Source of the DNA: an uncultured Paracoccaceae bacterium
Lineage (GTDB): Bacteria > Pseudomonadota > Alphaproteobacteria > Rhodobacterales > Rhodobacteraceae
Assembly (NCBI GenBank): GCA_947493255.1
Contig: CANLQK010000004.1
Location: forward strand, 124,001 to 188,000
Length of the DNA: 64,000 bases
Direction: 5' to 3'
Of this stretch, positions 24,391 to 33,463 are shown one piece after another (positions within the stretch are counted from its first letter, which is position 1; each line of letters begins with the position of its first letter). Made by a program: the position numbers and the translations under genes. Under the pieces are notes generated by a model, which was given only the letters and a program-made list of their open reading frames with translations, did not search any database and was not told the origin of the DNA.

Positions 24391-25158
24391 CTAGCCAGTC
24401 TGCGTCACACGCCGGAAATTGCGGGACTGCCACAAAGGCCAACCAATGATTTGGCTTACAGTGACAAAGTGCAACCCACGGGCGCTCAGCCCATCCAACG
24501 TGTGCGGCATTGCATCAATGGTGCCGCGGTGAATGTCGTGGCTCAGGATGATCGCTCCTTGATGCGATGCTTGGAGGATACGGTTGGCGATGGTAGGTGC
24601 TCCAGGCCGACGCCAGTCCTGTGGGTCAACAGACCAAAGAATGGTCGGCAAGCTACGGTTCGCGTTTAACCACGTGCGCTGCCGACGGGTAAACGCACCA
24701 TAGGGTGGGCGGAACGTGACCGGTGGGCGGCCCGTGACCTGAAAAATGGCGTCCGTTGTGCGGTCGATTTCGCGGATAACTGCATTATCGCCCATCCTAT
24801 CTAGAAAAGGGTGTGACCAGCTGTGATTTCCAATCTCATGGCCTTCTTCAGCGATGCGGCGTGCAATCGCAGGGTAGGTGACTACGCGATCACCGATCAA
24901 ATAGAAGGTCGCGCGCAAACCGCGTTCGCGCAACATATCCAATAATCGCGGTGTGTGCGTTGGATGCGGACCATCATCAAAGGTCATGGCGACCACAGGT
25001 GACGGTGTTCGCACTGCAGTAATGGTTGCAGCATCAGTTCGAACAATGTCATCGGGTAGGGCGATGAGGGGGCGGGCGGCTACATTTGTCGCGGATAAGG
25101 GCAGGGCGCAAGCTCCCAAACCAGCCACCAAGGCATGGCGACGTGACAGACGATTCAT
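24391..25158 (-). CDS. Tat-exported polysaccharide deacetylase
   Basis: A 255-residue carbohydrate esterase family 4 (NodB homology) protein. The catalytic motifs are MTFDDGPHPTHTPR (base aspartate and metal aspartate), GNHSWSHPFL (metal histidines), RPPYGAF and ILSHDIH. The N-terminus MNRLSRRHALVAGLGACALPLSA has a twin arginine followed by a hydrophobic segment, so export by the Tat route is likely. Substrates of the family include peptidoglycan, chitin oligomers and exopolysaccharides, and which applies here is unknown. It is monocistronic, with an unusual dyad about 75 bases upstream. Confidence 0.92.
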   Translation of the reverse strand: MNRLSRRHALVAGLGACALPLSATNVAARPLIALPDDIVRTDAATITAVRTPSPVVAMTFDDGPHPTHTPRLLDMLRERGLRATFYLIGDRVVTYPAIARRIAEEGHEIGNHSWSHPFLDRMGDNAVIREIDRTTDAIFQVTGRPPVTFRPPYGAFTRRQRTWLNANRSLPTILWSVDPQDWRRPGAPTIANRILQASHQGAIILSHDIHRGTIDAMPHTLDGLSARGLHFVTVSQIIGWPLWQSRNFRRVTQTG

Positions 25159-25232
25159 TTTACCCTCCCCAGGGTTTCTTGGCAGACATGATTACGATTG
25201 AGGTAATTTCCCCCTTTAATCAAAGACTTTCT

Positions 25233-25252
25233 TAGGAAATCGACGTTTCCTA
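25233..25252. repeat. TAGGAAA/TTTCCTA dyad
   Basis: TAGGAAA and TTTCCTA face each other with a 6-base spacer, upstream of the deacetylase gene (start 25158, - strand) and of the tRNA-Asp promoter (+ strand). The same elements occur before the HU gene (18551-18585). Confidence 0.55.
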
Positions 25253-25329
25253 GGGGGCGAGCTGAGGTGAACCACAGCATCTTGTAAGCGATGAAATGAG
25301 AAAACTATGAATTTGGTGTTTCTTCTTGC

Positions 25330-25358
25330 TTGACGGTCCCGCAATGCGTGCCTAGAAG
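25330..25358 (+). promoter_or_regulatory. Promoter of the tRNA-Asp pair
   Basis: TTGACG, a 17-base spacer and TAGAAG form a good sigma-70-type promoter 33 bases before the first tRNA-Asp. Confidence 0.65.
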
Positions 25359-25391
25359 CACCCCACGTTGATGCAAATCAGCGGACAGTGG

Positions 25392-25468
25392 GCGGTTGTA
25401 GCTCAGCTGGTTAGAGTGCCGGCCTGTCACGCCGGAGGTCGCGGGTTCGAGCCCCGTCAACCGCGCCA
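25392..25468 (+). tRNA. tRNA-Asp (anticodon GTC), copy 1
   Basis: A 77-base cloverleaf with acceptor GCGGTTG/CAACCGC, discriminator G, encoded CCA, anticodon stem CCGGC/GCCGG around CTGTCAC, and a standard GTTCGAGC T loop. The GTC anticodon is a target of Tgt/QueA queuosine modification. Confidence 0.97.
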
Positions 25469-25526
25469 CACTGTCCTTCTACCCGAAAGTGTCGGGTCCC
25501 ACGATCTGGGTCATGATCGAGATTGC

Positions 25527-25603
25527 GCGGTTGTAGCTCAGCTGGTTAGAGTGCCGGCCTGTCACGCCGGAGGTCGCGGGTTCGAGCCCCGTCAACCGCG
25601 CCA
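25527..25603 (+). tRNA. tRNA-Asp (anticodon GTC), copy 2
   Basis: Identical in all 77 bases to copy 1, from which it is separated by 58 bases of unrelated sequence. No clear separate promoter is visible, so the two are probably one transcript. Confidence 0.97.
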
Positions 25604-25740
25604 CTCTCTCCCTTCAAATGAAATGTATCCTACGAAGAATACCCATCGTGGGTTCTTTCCCTCTTGCTGGGGTCTGCCAAGCTGTTGCAGATATCCACAT
25701 ATGAAGTTGCTAACGCAGCAAGAACGAATGGAGCATCGCC

Positions 25741-26046
25741 TTGTCCGATCACACCTCAATGAAAAAGGTTATTCGTCATGTGGTTTTCTTTAGCAGTAAA
25801 GTTGAAAGTGATATCGACCGGATCGTAGAAGGTTTGTCGATGCTGAAGTGTATTCCGTCGGTGAGCCATTTTGAGGTGTCGCGCAACCGGAACGAAGACC
25901 GGTTCGGCAATGATGTGGATGTTGTTGTTTATGCAGAATTTGAAAATGATGCCGCATTGGCCGCCTATCGCGCCCATCCAATTTACCAAGATTGCATCGA
26001 TATTGTGCGTCCACTTCGGGAAATGCGCGTGGCGGCGGATTTTTAA
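25741..26046 (+). CDS. Dabb (stress-responsive A/B barrel) domain protein
   Basis: A 101-residue protein with a Dabb ferredoxin-like fold: IRHVVFFSSK at the start, VEGLSMLKCIPSVSHFEVSRN in the middle and YRAHPIYQDCI near the end. Members are small dimeric proteins of mostly unknown role. The proposed start is TTG at 25741 (GGAG seven bases before it); the ATG at 25759, which begins just before the domain, is the alternative. Its stop is immediately followed by the GTG of pabB, so the genes are co-transcribed, but no functional link to folate is evident. Confidence 0.82.
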   Translation: MSDHTSMKKVIRHVVFFSSKVESDIDRIVEGLSMLKCIPSVSHFEVSRNRNEDRFGNDVDVVVYAEFENDAALAAYRAHPIYQDCIDIVRPLREMRVAADF

Positions 26047-27177
26047 GTGACGCGCCGAACTCGTCCATTATCTGTTGTCTTTGATCGGGGGCCATTGGGA
26101 ACCGGGTCGCAGTTTTCGGCGCCTTCATCGGTCATTGAAGCGTGGGTGCCGGATGAAGTTCAGGATGCGCTAAAGGCCATGGAAGCCGCACAGGCAGCGG
26201 GGAAATGGCTGGCAGGGGCGGCGTCATACGAATTGGGCTATGCGTTGATCCCTAAGATAGAAGGCCGCATGCCAAAGGCGCGAAGCGAGCCGTTGCTGCG
26301 GTTTGGTGTGTTCGACGGAGTCGATGAACCAACTGAGAATGACGATAACGGGCAGTTTGATATCGCTCCCTTTGTTCCTGAATGGAGCGAGGAAACATAC
26401 AGTCGTGCTTTTGAAGCGGTACATAACTATCTAGAAAGCGGCGATATTTACCAAGCCAACCTGACGTTTCCTTTGACGTCCACGCTCCGCGGTTGCCCCT
26501 ATAGCCTCTATGCGCAGCTGAAAAAGACGCAGCCAGTGCCCCATGGTGCATTGGTCGATTTAGGTGGTTCGAAATTGCTATCGCGATCTCCAGAGCTGTT
26601 CTTTTCGTTGTCGGCGGACCGGAAGATTAAGGCCCGCCCGATGAAGGGAACCATTCGGCGCGGTAAGGACGTTGCAGAGGATGAACAATTAATGGCGCAG
26701 TTGGCGGGGTCGCAGAAAAACCAAGCCGAAAACCTGATGATCACAGACTTGCTGCGCAATGACATCGGCCGAATTGCAGAAGTCGGCAGCGTACATGTCC
26801 CAAAACTATTCGCCATCGAAAGCTATGCTACGGTTCATCAGATGACATCTGATGTGGTGGCGCAGGTTTTGCCGGACCAAACTTTGAGCGATGTTTTCGA
26901 AGCTTTGTTTCCATGCGGGTCAATCACTGGGGCGCCGAAGATCCGTGCGATGGAGATATTGTCGGACTTGGAAGACGCTCCGCGGGGGGCATATTGCGGG
27001 GCAATTGGGTGGATCGCACCGGATGGGGCGATGGAATTCAGCGTTGCGATCCGGACATTGGTCTGCGCGCCGTCAGGTGATGTGACGTTGAACGTAGGCG
27101 GAGGTGTTGTCTATGACAGCACAGCGCCTAGCGAATATCGCGAAGCGTTGCTTAAAGCACAGTTCGTAAACACGTAA
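26047..27177 (+). CDS. pabB: Aminodeoxychorismate synthase component I
   Basis: A 376-residue chorismate-binding enzyme that makes 4-amino-4-deoxychorismate for folate synthesis. Signatures are KARPMKGTIRRG (active-site lysine and threonine region typical of PabB), NLMITDLLRNDIGR and GSITGAPKIRAMEIL. At 376 residues it is the compact form without the N-terminal extension of E. coli PabB. The start is GTG directly after the stop of the Dabb gene. pabA and pabC are not in the window, so the aminotransferase-like lyase must be elsewhere. Confidence 0.93.
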   Translation: MTRRTRPLSVVFDRGPLGTGSQFSAPSSVIEAWVPDEVQDALKAMEAAQAAGKWLAGAASYELGYALIPKIEGRMPKARSEPLLRFGVFDGVDEPTENDDNGQFDIAPFVPEWSEETYSRAFEAVHNYLESGDIYQANLTFPLTSTLRGCPYSLYAQLKKTQPVPHGALVDLGGSKLLSRSPELFFSLSADRKIKARPMKGTIRRGKDVAEDEQLMAQLAGSQKNQAENLMITDLLRNDIGRIAEVGSVHVPKLFAIESYATVHQMTSDVVAQVLPDQTLSDVFEALFPCGSITGAPKIRAMEILSDLEDAPRGAYCGAIGWIAPDGAMEFSVAIRTLVCAPSGDVTLNVGGGVVYDSTAPSEYREALLKAQFVNT

Positions 27178-27194
27178 CTCAGCAAAAAATTTTG

Positions 27195-27692
27195 CTATAC
27201 CGCTGAATATTCCAAGAAGAGCCGGAAAACTGTTGCCGGTCCGACGCCGATCACAGCTCCTATCGCGCCTCCAATAGCAAGCGAGGCGGGCATCCCGTGT
27301 GCCTTGCCCAAATCTCGCAGCGCTTCGCGGCCGACCCAGTAGAATAATCCGAACGATACCAAAAGCCCCACGCCTAACCCGACGCGAATGTTCAAAACAC
27401 TTTGGTCGGATGGATCAGCGCCCGCTAAGAAATCTGCAACTGGCAGAAAATTCACAGCCGCATAACCGGTTGGGAGCATCCAGATTAACCCCAAGATCAG
27501 GTTGTTCACGATCGCCATCTTGAATTTCTGATCGTAGGTTTTGTGTTTCACAGTCGGGTACAACTCTTGCATAGACGGCAAGGTGTTACGATTTGTGCTG
27601 CCAATCAGGTCCATAGTTTCACCGCCGGTGACGGCTTCTGGTGTTTGGGTCGTTTGAATGCGCGCTAAGCGGTCTGCAAAAGATTGGTCCAT
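27195..27692 (-). CDS. Membrane protein of unknown function
   Basis: A 165-residue protein. The first 60 residues are soluble and polar; three hydrophobic helices follow (about 62-82, 100-120 and 137-157), the last Gly/Ala-rich. I do not recognise a family. It ends close to the converging pabB stop and is separated by about 95 bases from the S41 peptidase gene upstream, so it may be the last gene of that group. Confidence 0.75.
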   Translation of the reverse strand: MDQSFADRLARIQTTQTPEAVTGGETMDLIGSTNRNTLPSMQELYPTVKHKTYDQKFKMAIVNNLILGLIWMLPTGYAAVNFLPVADFLAGADPSDQSVLNIRVGLGVGLLVSFGLFYWVGREALRDLGKAHGMPASLAIGGAIGAVIGVGPATVFRLFLEYSAV

Positions 27693-27786
27693 GGTCTGTC
27701 CTCAGGTTCGTGCTGTGGTTGTGACGGCCGGATTGGACAGAATTTGGGATTGAATGAGGTTGTTTTGAGGCAAGGACGGATAGTGA

Positions 27787-29100
27787 TTAAAGATCGCGGG
27801 CCAGTTCGAACGCAGCGCGAAGCAGAGGGTCTTCACCCTGTGCCGAAGGAGCCGTTTCGATTTCGAAAAACACATCTGGTGGTAGGCCGGTGCCCTCGTA
27901 CAAGCTCCCGCCCATTGTGCGGTAAGTTTGGTTTGAAAGCCCCAATTCCCAACCATTTGGAAGGGTGAACGACTGGATGTCAGATAACCCACCACCGGTG
28001 TTTTCACCCATTACGGTTACCTGGGGCATTTCACGCAAAGACATTGTCAAGATTTCAGCAGCGGACCCTGTCAGTTGACTGGTCAAAACGACCGTCGGTT
28101 GGTCCAGTGGCGTGGAATCAAAAGGCGCAAGTGTTGCGGTGAAGGCGGCGGTTTGTGTGTTCCCATTGCGTGTGGTCTTTGTCAAAACGTCAATGGGTTG
28201 GCCTATAAAATGGCTGGCTACACCAAAGGACACGGTGTCAGACCCACCGGGATTATAGCGCAGATCAACGATCAATGCAGACGCGTTTTCCAGTGCGGCT
28301 GCCACATCATCGAATGCTGTCGCCATGGCAGGTTCACTTAGCGCACCAAAAGGGGTGTCGAGGCCCATATGGCGGATCATGATGTAGCCTATTCCATCAG
28401 GCAACAAGGCGTATTCAATTCCTGTAAGTTCAACAGGCGTAAGGTCCATTCCGACCGTATCACGCGCTGCTTGCCATACATCTTCTCGAGTGAAGGGTGC
28501 ATCGGTGGGCAACCAATCAGGACGCACCGATGGAGAAAAAAACTCCGGTTCTGCATAAAGTTGAACGTGTCCGTCATCCAACCCGATCAACGTATCTGAC
28601 AGCAATTGAAACAGGTCTTCGTCAGACAGGTTTTCAGTCGGCGCAAGGGCGCGTCGGTCGTTCCAATCCACGCCATGAAGGTCAAAGAAGGCATAGTGTT
28701 CGTCCATCGCCGCCCAAAGTGCGTCAAAGACTTCGGGGCTGGTGGCGTCAGGATTGGGAGCATCACAGGTATCGGGTAGCGCGTCGATGCGGGTGTAGGG
28801 AATTGGGTCCAAGGTCCCATCAACACGCAATTGCATTGTATCACCGGACACCTCAAGCGTCGCGCCTTCGGCCATTTCGACCAATTTTAGATGGGCTGGA
28901 AACGTCAGCTGCGACACGCATGACACGCTGCTTTCTGAATACAGCTTTGCGGTGAGAGGCGTCAGTTTTATGATGCTGCCACCGGATGCGGCGCGCCAGA
29001 CACCGCGCTGGTCGGCGTCCGGCATATACACGATCCATGACACAACAAACGCCGCCACGACCGCACCAATGACGATCCATAATTGCCTAATAAGACGCAT
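27787..29100 (-). CDS. S41 family peptidase
   Basis: A 437-residue serine peptidase of the S41 (tail-specific/tricorn-like) family. An N-terminal membrane anchor (about 5-24) places the rest in the periplasm. The catalytic region has LIVDLRYNPGGSDTVS and VLTSQLTGSAAEILTM, in which the serine of GSAAE is the expected nucleophile. No PDZ domain is apparent, unlike CtpA. I begin at 29100 (MRLIRQLW) because the longer frame overlaps the M20 gene and lacks a better ribosome site. It lies directly downstream of the M20 peptidase on the same strand. Confidence 0.88.
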   Translation of the reverse strand: MRLIRQLWIVIGAVVAAFVVSWIVYMPDADQRGVWRAASGGSIIKLTPLTAKLYSESSVSCVSQLTFPAHLKLVEMAEGATLEVSGDTMQLRVDGTLDPIPYTRIDALPDTCDAPNPDATSPEVFDALWAAMDEHYAFFDLHGVDWNDRRALAPTENLSDEDLFQLLSDTLIGLDDGHVQLYAEPEFFSPSVRPDWLPTDAPFTREDVWQAARDTVGMDLTPVELTGIEYALLPDGIGYIMIRHMGLDTPFGALSEPAMATAFDDVAAALENASALIVDLRYNPGGSDTVSFGVASHFIGQPIDVLTKTTRNGNTQTAAFTATLAPFDSTPLDQPTVVLTSQLTGSAAEILTMSLREMPQVTVMGENTGGGLSDIQSFTLPNGWELGLSNQTYRTMGGSLYEGTGLPPDVFFEIETAPSAQGEDPLLRAAFELARDL

Positions 29101-29144
29101 TTTTATCCCTATGCTAGTCGTGGTTTCGCAGTTTCGCCCGCAGT

Positions 29145-30518
29145 TTACGTTAGCGCAGCCAATACACGCGCCCAAGACCGAATGCCTTTATGGAAGGCGT
29201 CGACATCGTATTTTTCATTTGGTGAATGGATACGATCGTCCTCGGATGCAAAACCGATCAGCATGGCGTCCATGTCCAAGACTGTTTTGAAATGGCCTGC
29301 AATTGGGATCGATCCGCCCATCCCGACAAACACAGCCTCGCGGTTCCATTCATCGGTCAAGGCTTGTCGCGCTTGCTCGAATTCAGGCCGGTCCGTGTTC
29401 ATGACAGACGCAGGAGCGCCTTCGAGGTCGTTATCCCAAGTCACCCGTGTATCCGGGCGAAGTTGTGCTTCGACATGGGCACGCAGGGCGTCTCGGATTT
29501 TGTCTGGATCCATATCACCAACCAAACGGCAGGTGATTTTGCAATGTGCCTCGGCTGGGATAACCGTTTTTGATCCAGCGCCTTGGTAACCGCCCCACAA
29601 ACCGTTTACTTCAAGGGTAGGGCGCGACCATTGTTGTTCTAGAATGGAATAGCCGGTTTCGCCTGCAGATGTTGTGAGGCCCGCGCCAGACATGTATTCA
29701 GCCTCGTCAAAGCCGCAGGTGTTCCACTGGGCCCGCAAATTGTCTCCAATTTCAATAACGTCATCGTAAAACCCTTTGATGGTCACGCGCCCTTTGTCGT
29801 CATGGAACGATGCGATGATGCGGCTGATTTCTTTCAACGGGTTTACCGCAGGGCCGCCGTAGTGCCCTGAATGCAAATCCATCGCAGGGCCATGAAGGGT
29901 GAATTCGTCTTTCAACATGCCGCGCAATTGGCTGGCGATGGATGGCACGCCGGGTGCGACCATGCCCGTGTCACAGATCAATGCGAGGTCGGCTTTTAAT
30001 TCTTCGGCATTGTCTTGCATGAACGGAACCAAACTTGGGGATCCCGTTTCTTCTTCACCCTCAAACAGGAACGTTATGCGGCATGGCAGGCTGCCATTTA
30101 CGGCTTTCCAAGCGCGGCATGCCTCCATGAAAGTCATCAATTGGCCTTTGTCGTCCGATGTTCCGCGACCTCGAATAACCTTGGTGCCGTCGCGATCTTC
30201 GATAAACGGTTCAAACGGGTCATGGTCCCATAGCTCAATTGGATCGATGGGCTGCACGTCGTAGTGACCGTAAAATAGTAGGTGCGGTCCGGTATCGCCG
30301 ATGTGACCAACGACCATCGGGTGCATTGGTGTGTCGCGCTTTGATGCATCTACACCGAGTGACTTTAGATCCTCGACCAACCAATCCGCGGCCTTGTCTA
30401 CTTCGGTTTTATAGGCAGGATCGGTCGAAACTGATTGCAGTTTTAGCAACCCCATTAGGCGTTCAAGGGCAGCTTCTAAATCAGTATCGATTTGGGAAAG
30501 GACAGCATCGAGGGACAT
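29145..30518 (-). CDS. M20 family dipeptidase
   Basis: A 457-residue zinc peptidase of the M20 family, of the ArgE/DapE/CNDP type. The metal ligands and catalytic residues appear as FYGHYDVQP (His, Asp), RGTSDDKGQ (Asp), LFEGEEETGS (catalytic Glu and ligand Glu), LICDTG and the final EDDRIHSPNEKY histidine. The dimerisation domain runs from about residue 205 to 355. Related proteins cleave dipeptides in the cytoplasm. GGAG precedes the ATG at 30518; the longer frame to 30638 is an unlikely extension. Confidence 0.93.
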   Translation of the reverse strand: MSLDAVLSQIDTDLEAALERLMGLLKLQSVSTDPAYKTEVDKAADWLVEDLKSLGVDASKRDTPMHPMVVGHIGDTGPHLLFYGHYDVQPIDPIELWDHDPFEPFIEDRDGTKVIRGRGTSDDKGQLMTFMEACRAWKAVNGSLPCRITFLFEGEEETGSPSLVPFMQDNAEELKADLALICDTGMVAPGVPSIASQLRGMLKDEFTLHGPAMDLHSGHYGGPAVNPLKEISRIIASFHDDKGRVTIKGFYDDVIEIGDNLRAQWNTCGFDEAEYMSGAGLTTSAGETGYSILEQQWSRPTLEVNGLWGGYQGAGSKTVIPAEAHCKITCRLVGDMDPDKIRDALRAHVEAQLRPDTRVTWDNDLEGAPASVMNTDRPEFEQARQALTDEWNREAVFVGMGGSIPIAGHFKTVLDMDAMLIGFASEDDRIHSPNEKYDVDAFHKGIRSWARVLAALT

Positions 30519-30820
30519 GTGCAAGGCTCCAGCGTTTGGTTGCTGATACACTGTCATATCGCAAGGCGGCGTCAATGCCGAATGGACGGTTCGACCGGCA
30601 AACGCGGATAGAGTACTGCCGTGGTTGTTGGAAAACAAATTAGACGCTGGAAGAGGGCCCAGATGGATTGGGAGCGTCGCAGCCGCATTGCCCTGCGACA
30701 GAGCGTATCAGGGCATATTTATGCACCCTTCAAGTATTGCTTGAAACTAACAGTGCCTATATCAGACTAGAAACCACCGCTGCAAGCACTGCGCAGTGCC
30801 TTAATTCTAGGGGTATACCA
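30519..30820 (+). promoter_or_regulatory. hemA upstream region (302 bases without a gene)
   Basis: The region contains a 7-base inverted repeat GTCGCAG/CTGCGAC (30676-30699), a CTTGAAA box at 30740-30746 that may be part of a promoter, and a perfect palindrome GCACTGCGCAGTGC (30786-30799) 21 bases before the hemA start. I see no FNR box (TTGAT-N4-ATCAA). The frame of hemA stays open through much of it, but the encoded residues do not look like the family. Confidence 0.5.
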
Positions 30821-32044
30821 TTGGATTTTAACGTTAAACTCGACGAAGCGCTGAATCGCCTTCATGAAGAAGGCCGGTACCGGACGTTTATCGATATTGA
30901 ACGTAAGGTGGGCAATTACCCTCATGCGGTCTGGACGCGCCCTGATGGGAGCGAGCAGGACATTACTGTTTGGTGTGGCAACGATTACCTTGGAATGGGG
31001 CAGCATGACGTCGTGCGTGACGCAATGCACGAGGCGATTGATGCAACGGGCGCAGGGTCAGGTGGTACGCGCAATATCTCGGGCACGACAGTTTATCATA
31101 AACGTCTAGAGGCCGAGTTGGCAGACTTACATGGCAAGGAAGAAGCGCTGTTGTTCACATCAGCTTACATTGCCAATGATGCCACGCTATCGACTTTGCC
31201 GCGTCTTTTCCCTGGTCTGATAATTTATTCTGACGAGCTGAACCACGCGTCCATGATCGAAGGTATTCGCCGGAATGGTGGTGCGAAACGTATTTTCAAA
31301 CATAATGACCTGGATGATCTGCGGGCTAAGCTTGCAGCGGATGATCCTGCGTCTCCGAAAGTTATCGTGTTCGAAAGCGTTTATTCGATGGATGGCGATT
31401 TCGGCCCATTGAAAGAGCTTTGTGATATCGCTGACGAATTTGGTGCGCTGACGTATTGCGATGAAGTCCATGCCGTTGGCATGTACGGCCCGCGTGGTGG
31501 TGGCATCGCCGAACGCGATGGCTTGATGGATCGTATCGACATTATCAATGGCACATTGGCGAAGGCCTATGGCGTGATGGGGGGCTATATCGCTGCATCC
31601 GCCAAAATGTGCGATGCTGTCCGATCTTATGCACCGGGCTTTATCTTCACCACATCATTGCCACCGGCCGTGGCAGCAGGGGCGGCGGCATCTGTCGCAT
31701 TCCTGAAAGAAAACCAATATTTGCGCGACGAGCAACAAACTCAGGCGAAAATCCTGAAGACTCGTTTGCGTGGGTTGGGGTTGCCAATTGTCGACCACGG
31801 AAGCCACATAGTTCCACTGATTGTAGGCAATCCAGTACATACGCAAAAAATGTCAGACATGTTATTGCAAGACCATGGCATTTACGTCCAACCGATCAAC
31901 TTTCCAACAGTCCCACGTGGAACTGAACGTTTGCGGTTTACCCCGTCGCCTGTGCACGGCCCTCAGGAAGTGAATGCCTTGGTCAGTGCGCTGGACGAGC
32001 TTTGGTCGCATTGTGCGCTGAATCGCGCTGAACTTGCGGGCTAA
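30821..32044 (+). CDS. hemA: 5-aminolevulinate synthase
   Basis: A 407-residue PLP enzyme that condenses glycine and succinyl-CoA to 5-aminolevulinate, the first step of the alphaproteobacterial (Shemin) heme pathway. The family start [23 protein letters not shown] is preceded by a TTG codon at 30821, with AGGGG eight bases upstream; no ATG fits. With this start the length equals that of the Rhodobacter HemA enzyme. The PLP lysine lies in [12 protein letters not shown], and [12 protein letters not shown] and [12 protein letters not shown] are further signatures. The longest frame (from 30668) would add 51 non-conserved residues. Confidence 0.95.
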   Translation: MDFNVKLDEALNRLHEEGRYRTFIDIERKVGNYPHAVWTRPDGSEQDITVWCGNDYLGMGQHDVVRDAMHEAIDATGAGSGGTRNISGTTVYHKRLEAELADLHGKEEALLFTSAYIANDATLSTLPRLFPGLIIYSDELNHASMIEGIRRNGGAKRIFKHNDLDDLRAKLAADDPASPKVIVFESVYSMDGDFGPLKELCDIADEFGALTYCDEVHAVGMYGPRGGGIAERDGLMDRIDIINGTLAKAYGVMGGYIAASAKMCDAVRSYAPGFIFTTSLPPAVAAGAAASVAFLKENQYLRDEQQTQAKILKTRLRGLGLPIVDHGSHIVPLIVGNPVHTQKMSDMLLQDHGIYVQPINFPTVPRGTERLRFTPSPVHGPQEVNALVSALDELWSHCALNRAELAG

Positions 32045-32153
32045 TTTCTCTGCAGGTGCATTGGCTTTCAGGATGTGCTAACAACGCCTTAGGGAATCGG
32101 ACTTCGCATCGAATCGAGTCGGTCCTGATGGGGCAGTTAACTAAAGGTTTCGT

Positions 32154-33374
32154 ATGATCCGCAGAGGGTTCAGACGCGCTAAAGAGGAAGAGGTCGTTGA
32201 GCCAATCGGCTTCGATGCCTTTGAATTGCGTTTGGGTGACATCATGCGTGGTGAACGTGCGACCATGGGCAAAAGCCTGTTGGATGTGCAGCGCGAACTC
32301 AAGATCAAAGCGGCCTATATTGCAGCCATCGAAAACTCCGACCCAACCGCCTTTGACACACCTGGTTTCATTGCTGGATATGTTCGGTCTTACGCTCGGT
32401 ATCTAAACATGGACCCTGATTGGGCATTCGATACGTTTTGTACCGAGAGCGGGTTCGCTACGGCGCATGGTATGTCCGAACAGGCATCTGGTGCCAAACC
32501 TATCAAGGTCGCACCAGCGGCGTTTGAGAAAGATATTTTTGCCACCCCTGCAACGCCGTTTGTCCCAGCTGGCGACGCGATGTTTTCATCTGTCGAGCCG
32601 CGTGCGGTTGGGTCATTGATGGTTCTCGTGGCCCTTATCGGTGGCTTGGGTTACGGCGGTTACACAGTTTTGCAAGAAGTACAGAAGGTGCAATTGGCTC
32701 CGGTTGAAAATACACCAACTGTTGTTGCAGACATCGACCCGCTCGCGGGTGGTGGTTTGGGCGCGACAGATGCCGGCGTAAATGTTGTGGCTGGTTTCGA
32801 AGCACCGTCAACAGAAGCATTGGATCGCTTGTATCGTCCACAAGCCCTTGATGCGCCTGTGCTGGTCCCTCGGGATGGCCCGATCGCAAGTCTTGACCCG
32901 CGGGCCGGAGGTGCCTTGTCGCCGACTATCGTTGAACGCCCTGGATTGTTCGCACAGGCGGACGCAGATTTGGTCGGCCCCGTTGCGCCGGCTGGTGTTC
33001 AAGTGACGGAAACCCCACGTGCTGGTGTTCAGCTGGTTGCAGTTCGGGAAGCATGGGTTCGTGTTCAATCTGCAGATGGTTCGACCATCTTTGAAACGGT
33101 CATGGCGGCTGGCGATACATTCGATGTGCCCCAAACAGAAGACCCTGCAACCTTGCGCATCGGTGAATCTGGGGCTGTGTATTTTGCCATGAATGGTGCG
33201 CATTACGGCCCTGTCGGACCAAGTGGACAAGTGACTTCGAACGTGGCTTTGTCGGTTGAAAATTTGGCTGAAACCTATTCCGTGGCAGATTTGACAGCAG
33301 ATACTGACCTTGCAGAGGTTGTCCGTGTTGCTGAATTGCAGGGATTAGCCCCTGCACAAGACGTAACCGAATAA
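32154..33374 (+). CDS. rodZ: RodZ-like helix-turn-helix membrane protein
   Basis: A 406-residue protein with the RodZ layout. A cytoplasmic XRE-type helix-turn-helix domain (about 25-95, LGDIMRGERATMGKSLLDVQRELKI and YIAAIENSD) is followed by one membrane helix (about 148-168), a long Pro/Ala-rich periplasmic linker, and a C-terminal DUF4115 beta domain (about 290-370, REAWVRVQSADGSTIF). RodZ links MreB to the wall-elongation machinery. It lies just upstream of ispG, a pairing common in Proteobacteria. Confidence 0.88.
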   Translation: MIRRGFRRAKEEEVVEPIGFDAFELRLGDIMRGERATMGKSLLDVQRELKIKAAYIAAIENSDPTAFDTPGFIAGYVRSYARYLNMDPDWAFDTFCTESGFATAHGMSEQASGAKPIKVAPAAFEKDIFATPATPFVPAGDAMFSSVEPRAVGSLMVLVALIGGLGYGGYTVLQEVQKVQLAPVENTPTVVADIDPLAGGGLGATDAGVNVVAGFEAPSTEALDRLYRPQALDAPVLVPRDGPIASLDPRAGGALSPTIVERPGLFAQADADLVGPVAPAGVQVTETPRAGVQLVAVREAWVRVQSADGSTIFETVMAAGDTFDVPQTEDPATLRIGESGAVYFAMNGAHYGPVGPSGQVTSNVALSVENLAETYSVADLTADTDLAEVVRVAELQGLAPAQDVTE

Positions 33375-33463
33375 TCCACAAAACAAACTGTCGCAGGGCG
33401 TTGCCGGTACTGGCTGCGACCATTAGGTTATGCTCAAACACAGACCTTGTCAGGTGACCCCGA

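Noticed and set aside
25392-25603. Integration site or mobile element at the duplicated tRNA-Asp genes
   Set aside because: No integrase gene, tRNA fragment duplication or atypical composition nearby. The repeat is simply two complete tRNA genes.
27181-27196. AGCAAAA/TTTTGCT as a terminator after pabB
   Set aside because: The stem is AT-rich with almost no loop and overlaps the converging gene end; it would be too weak.
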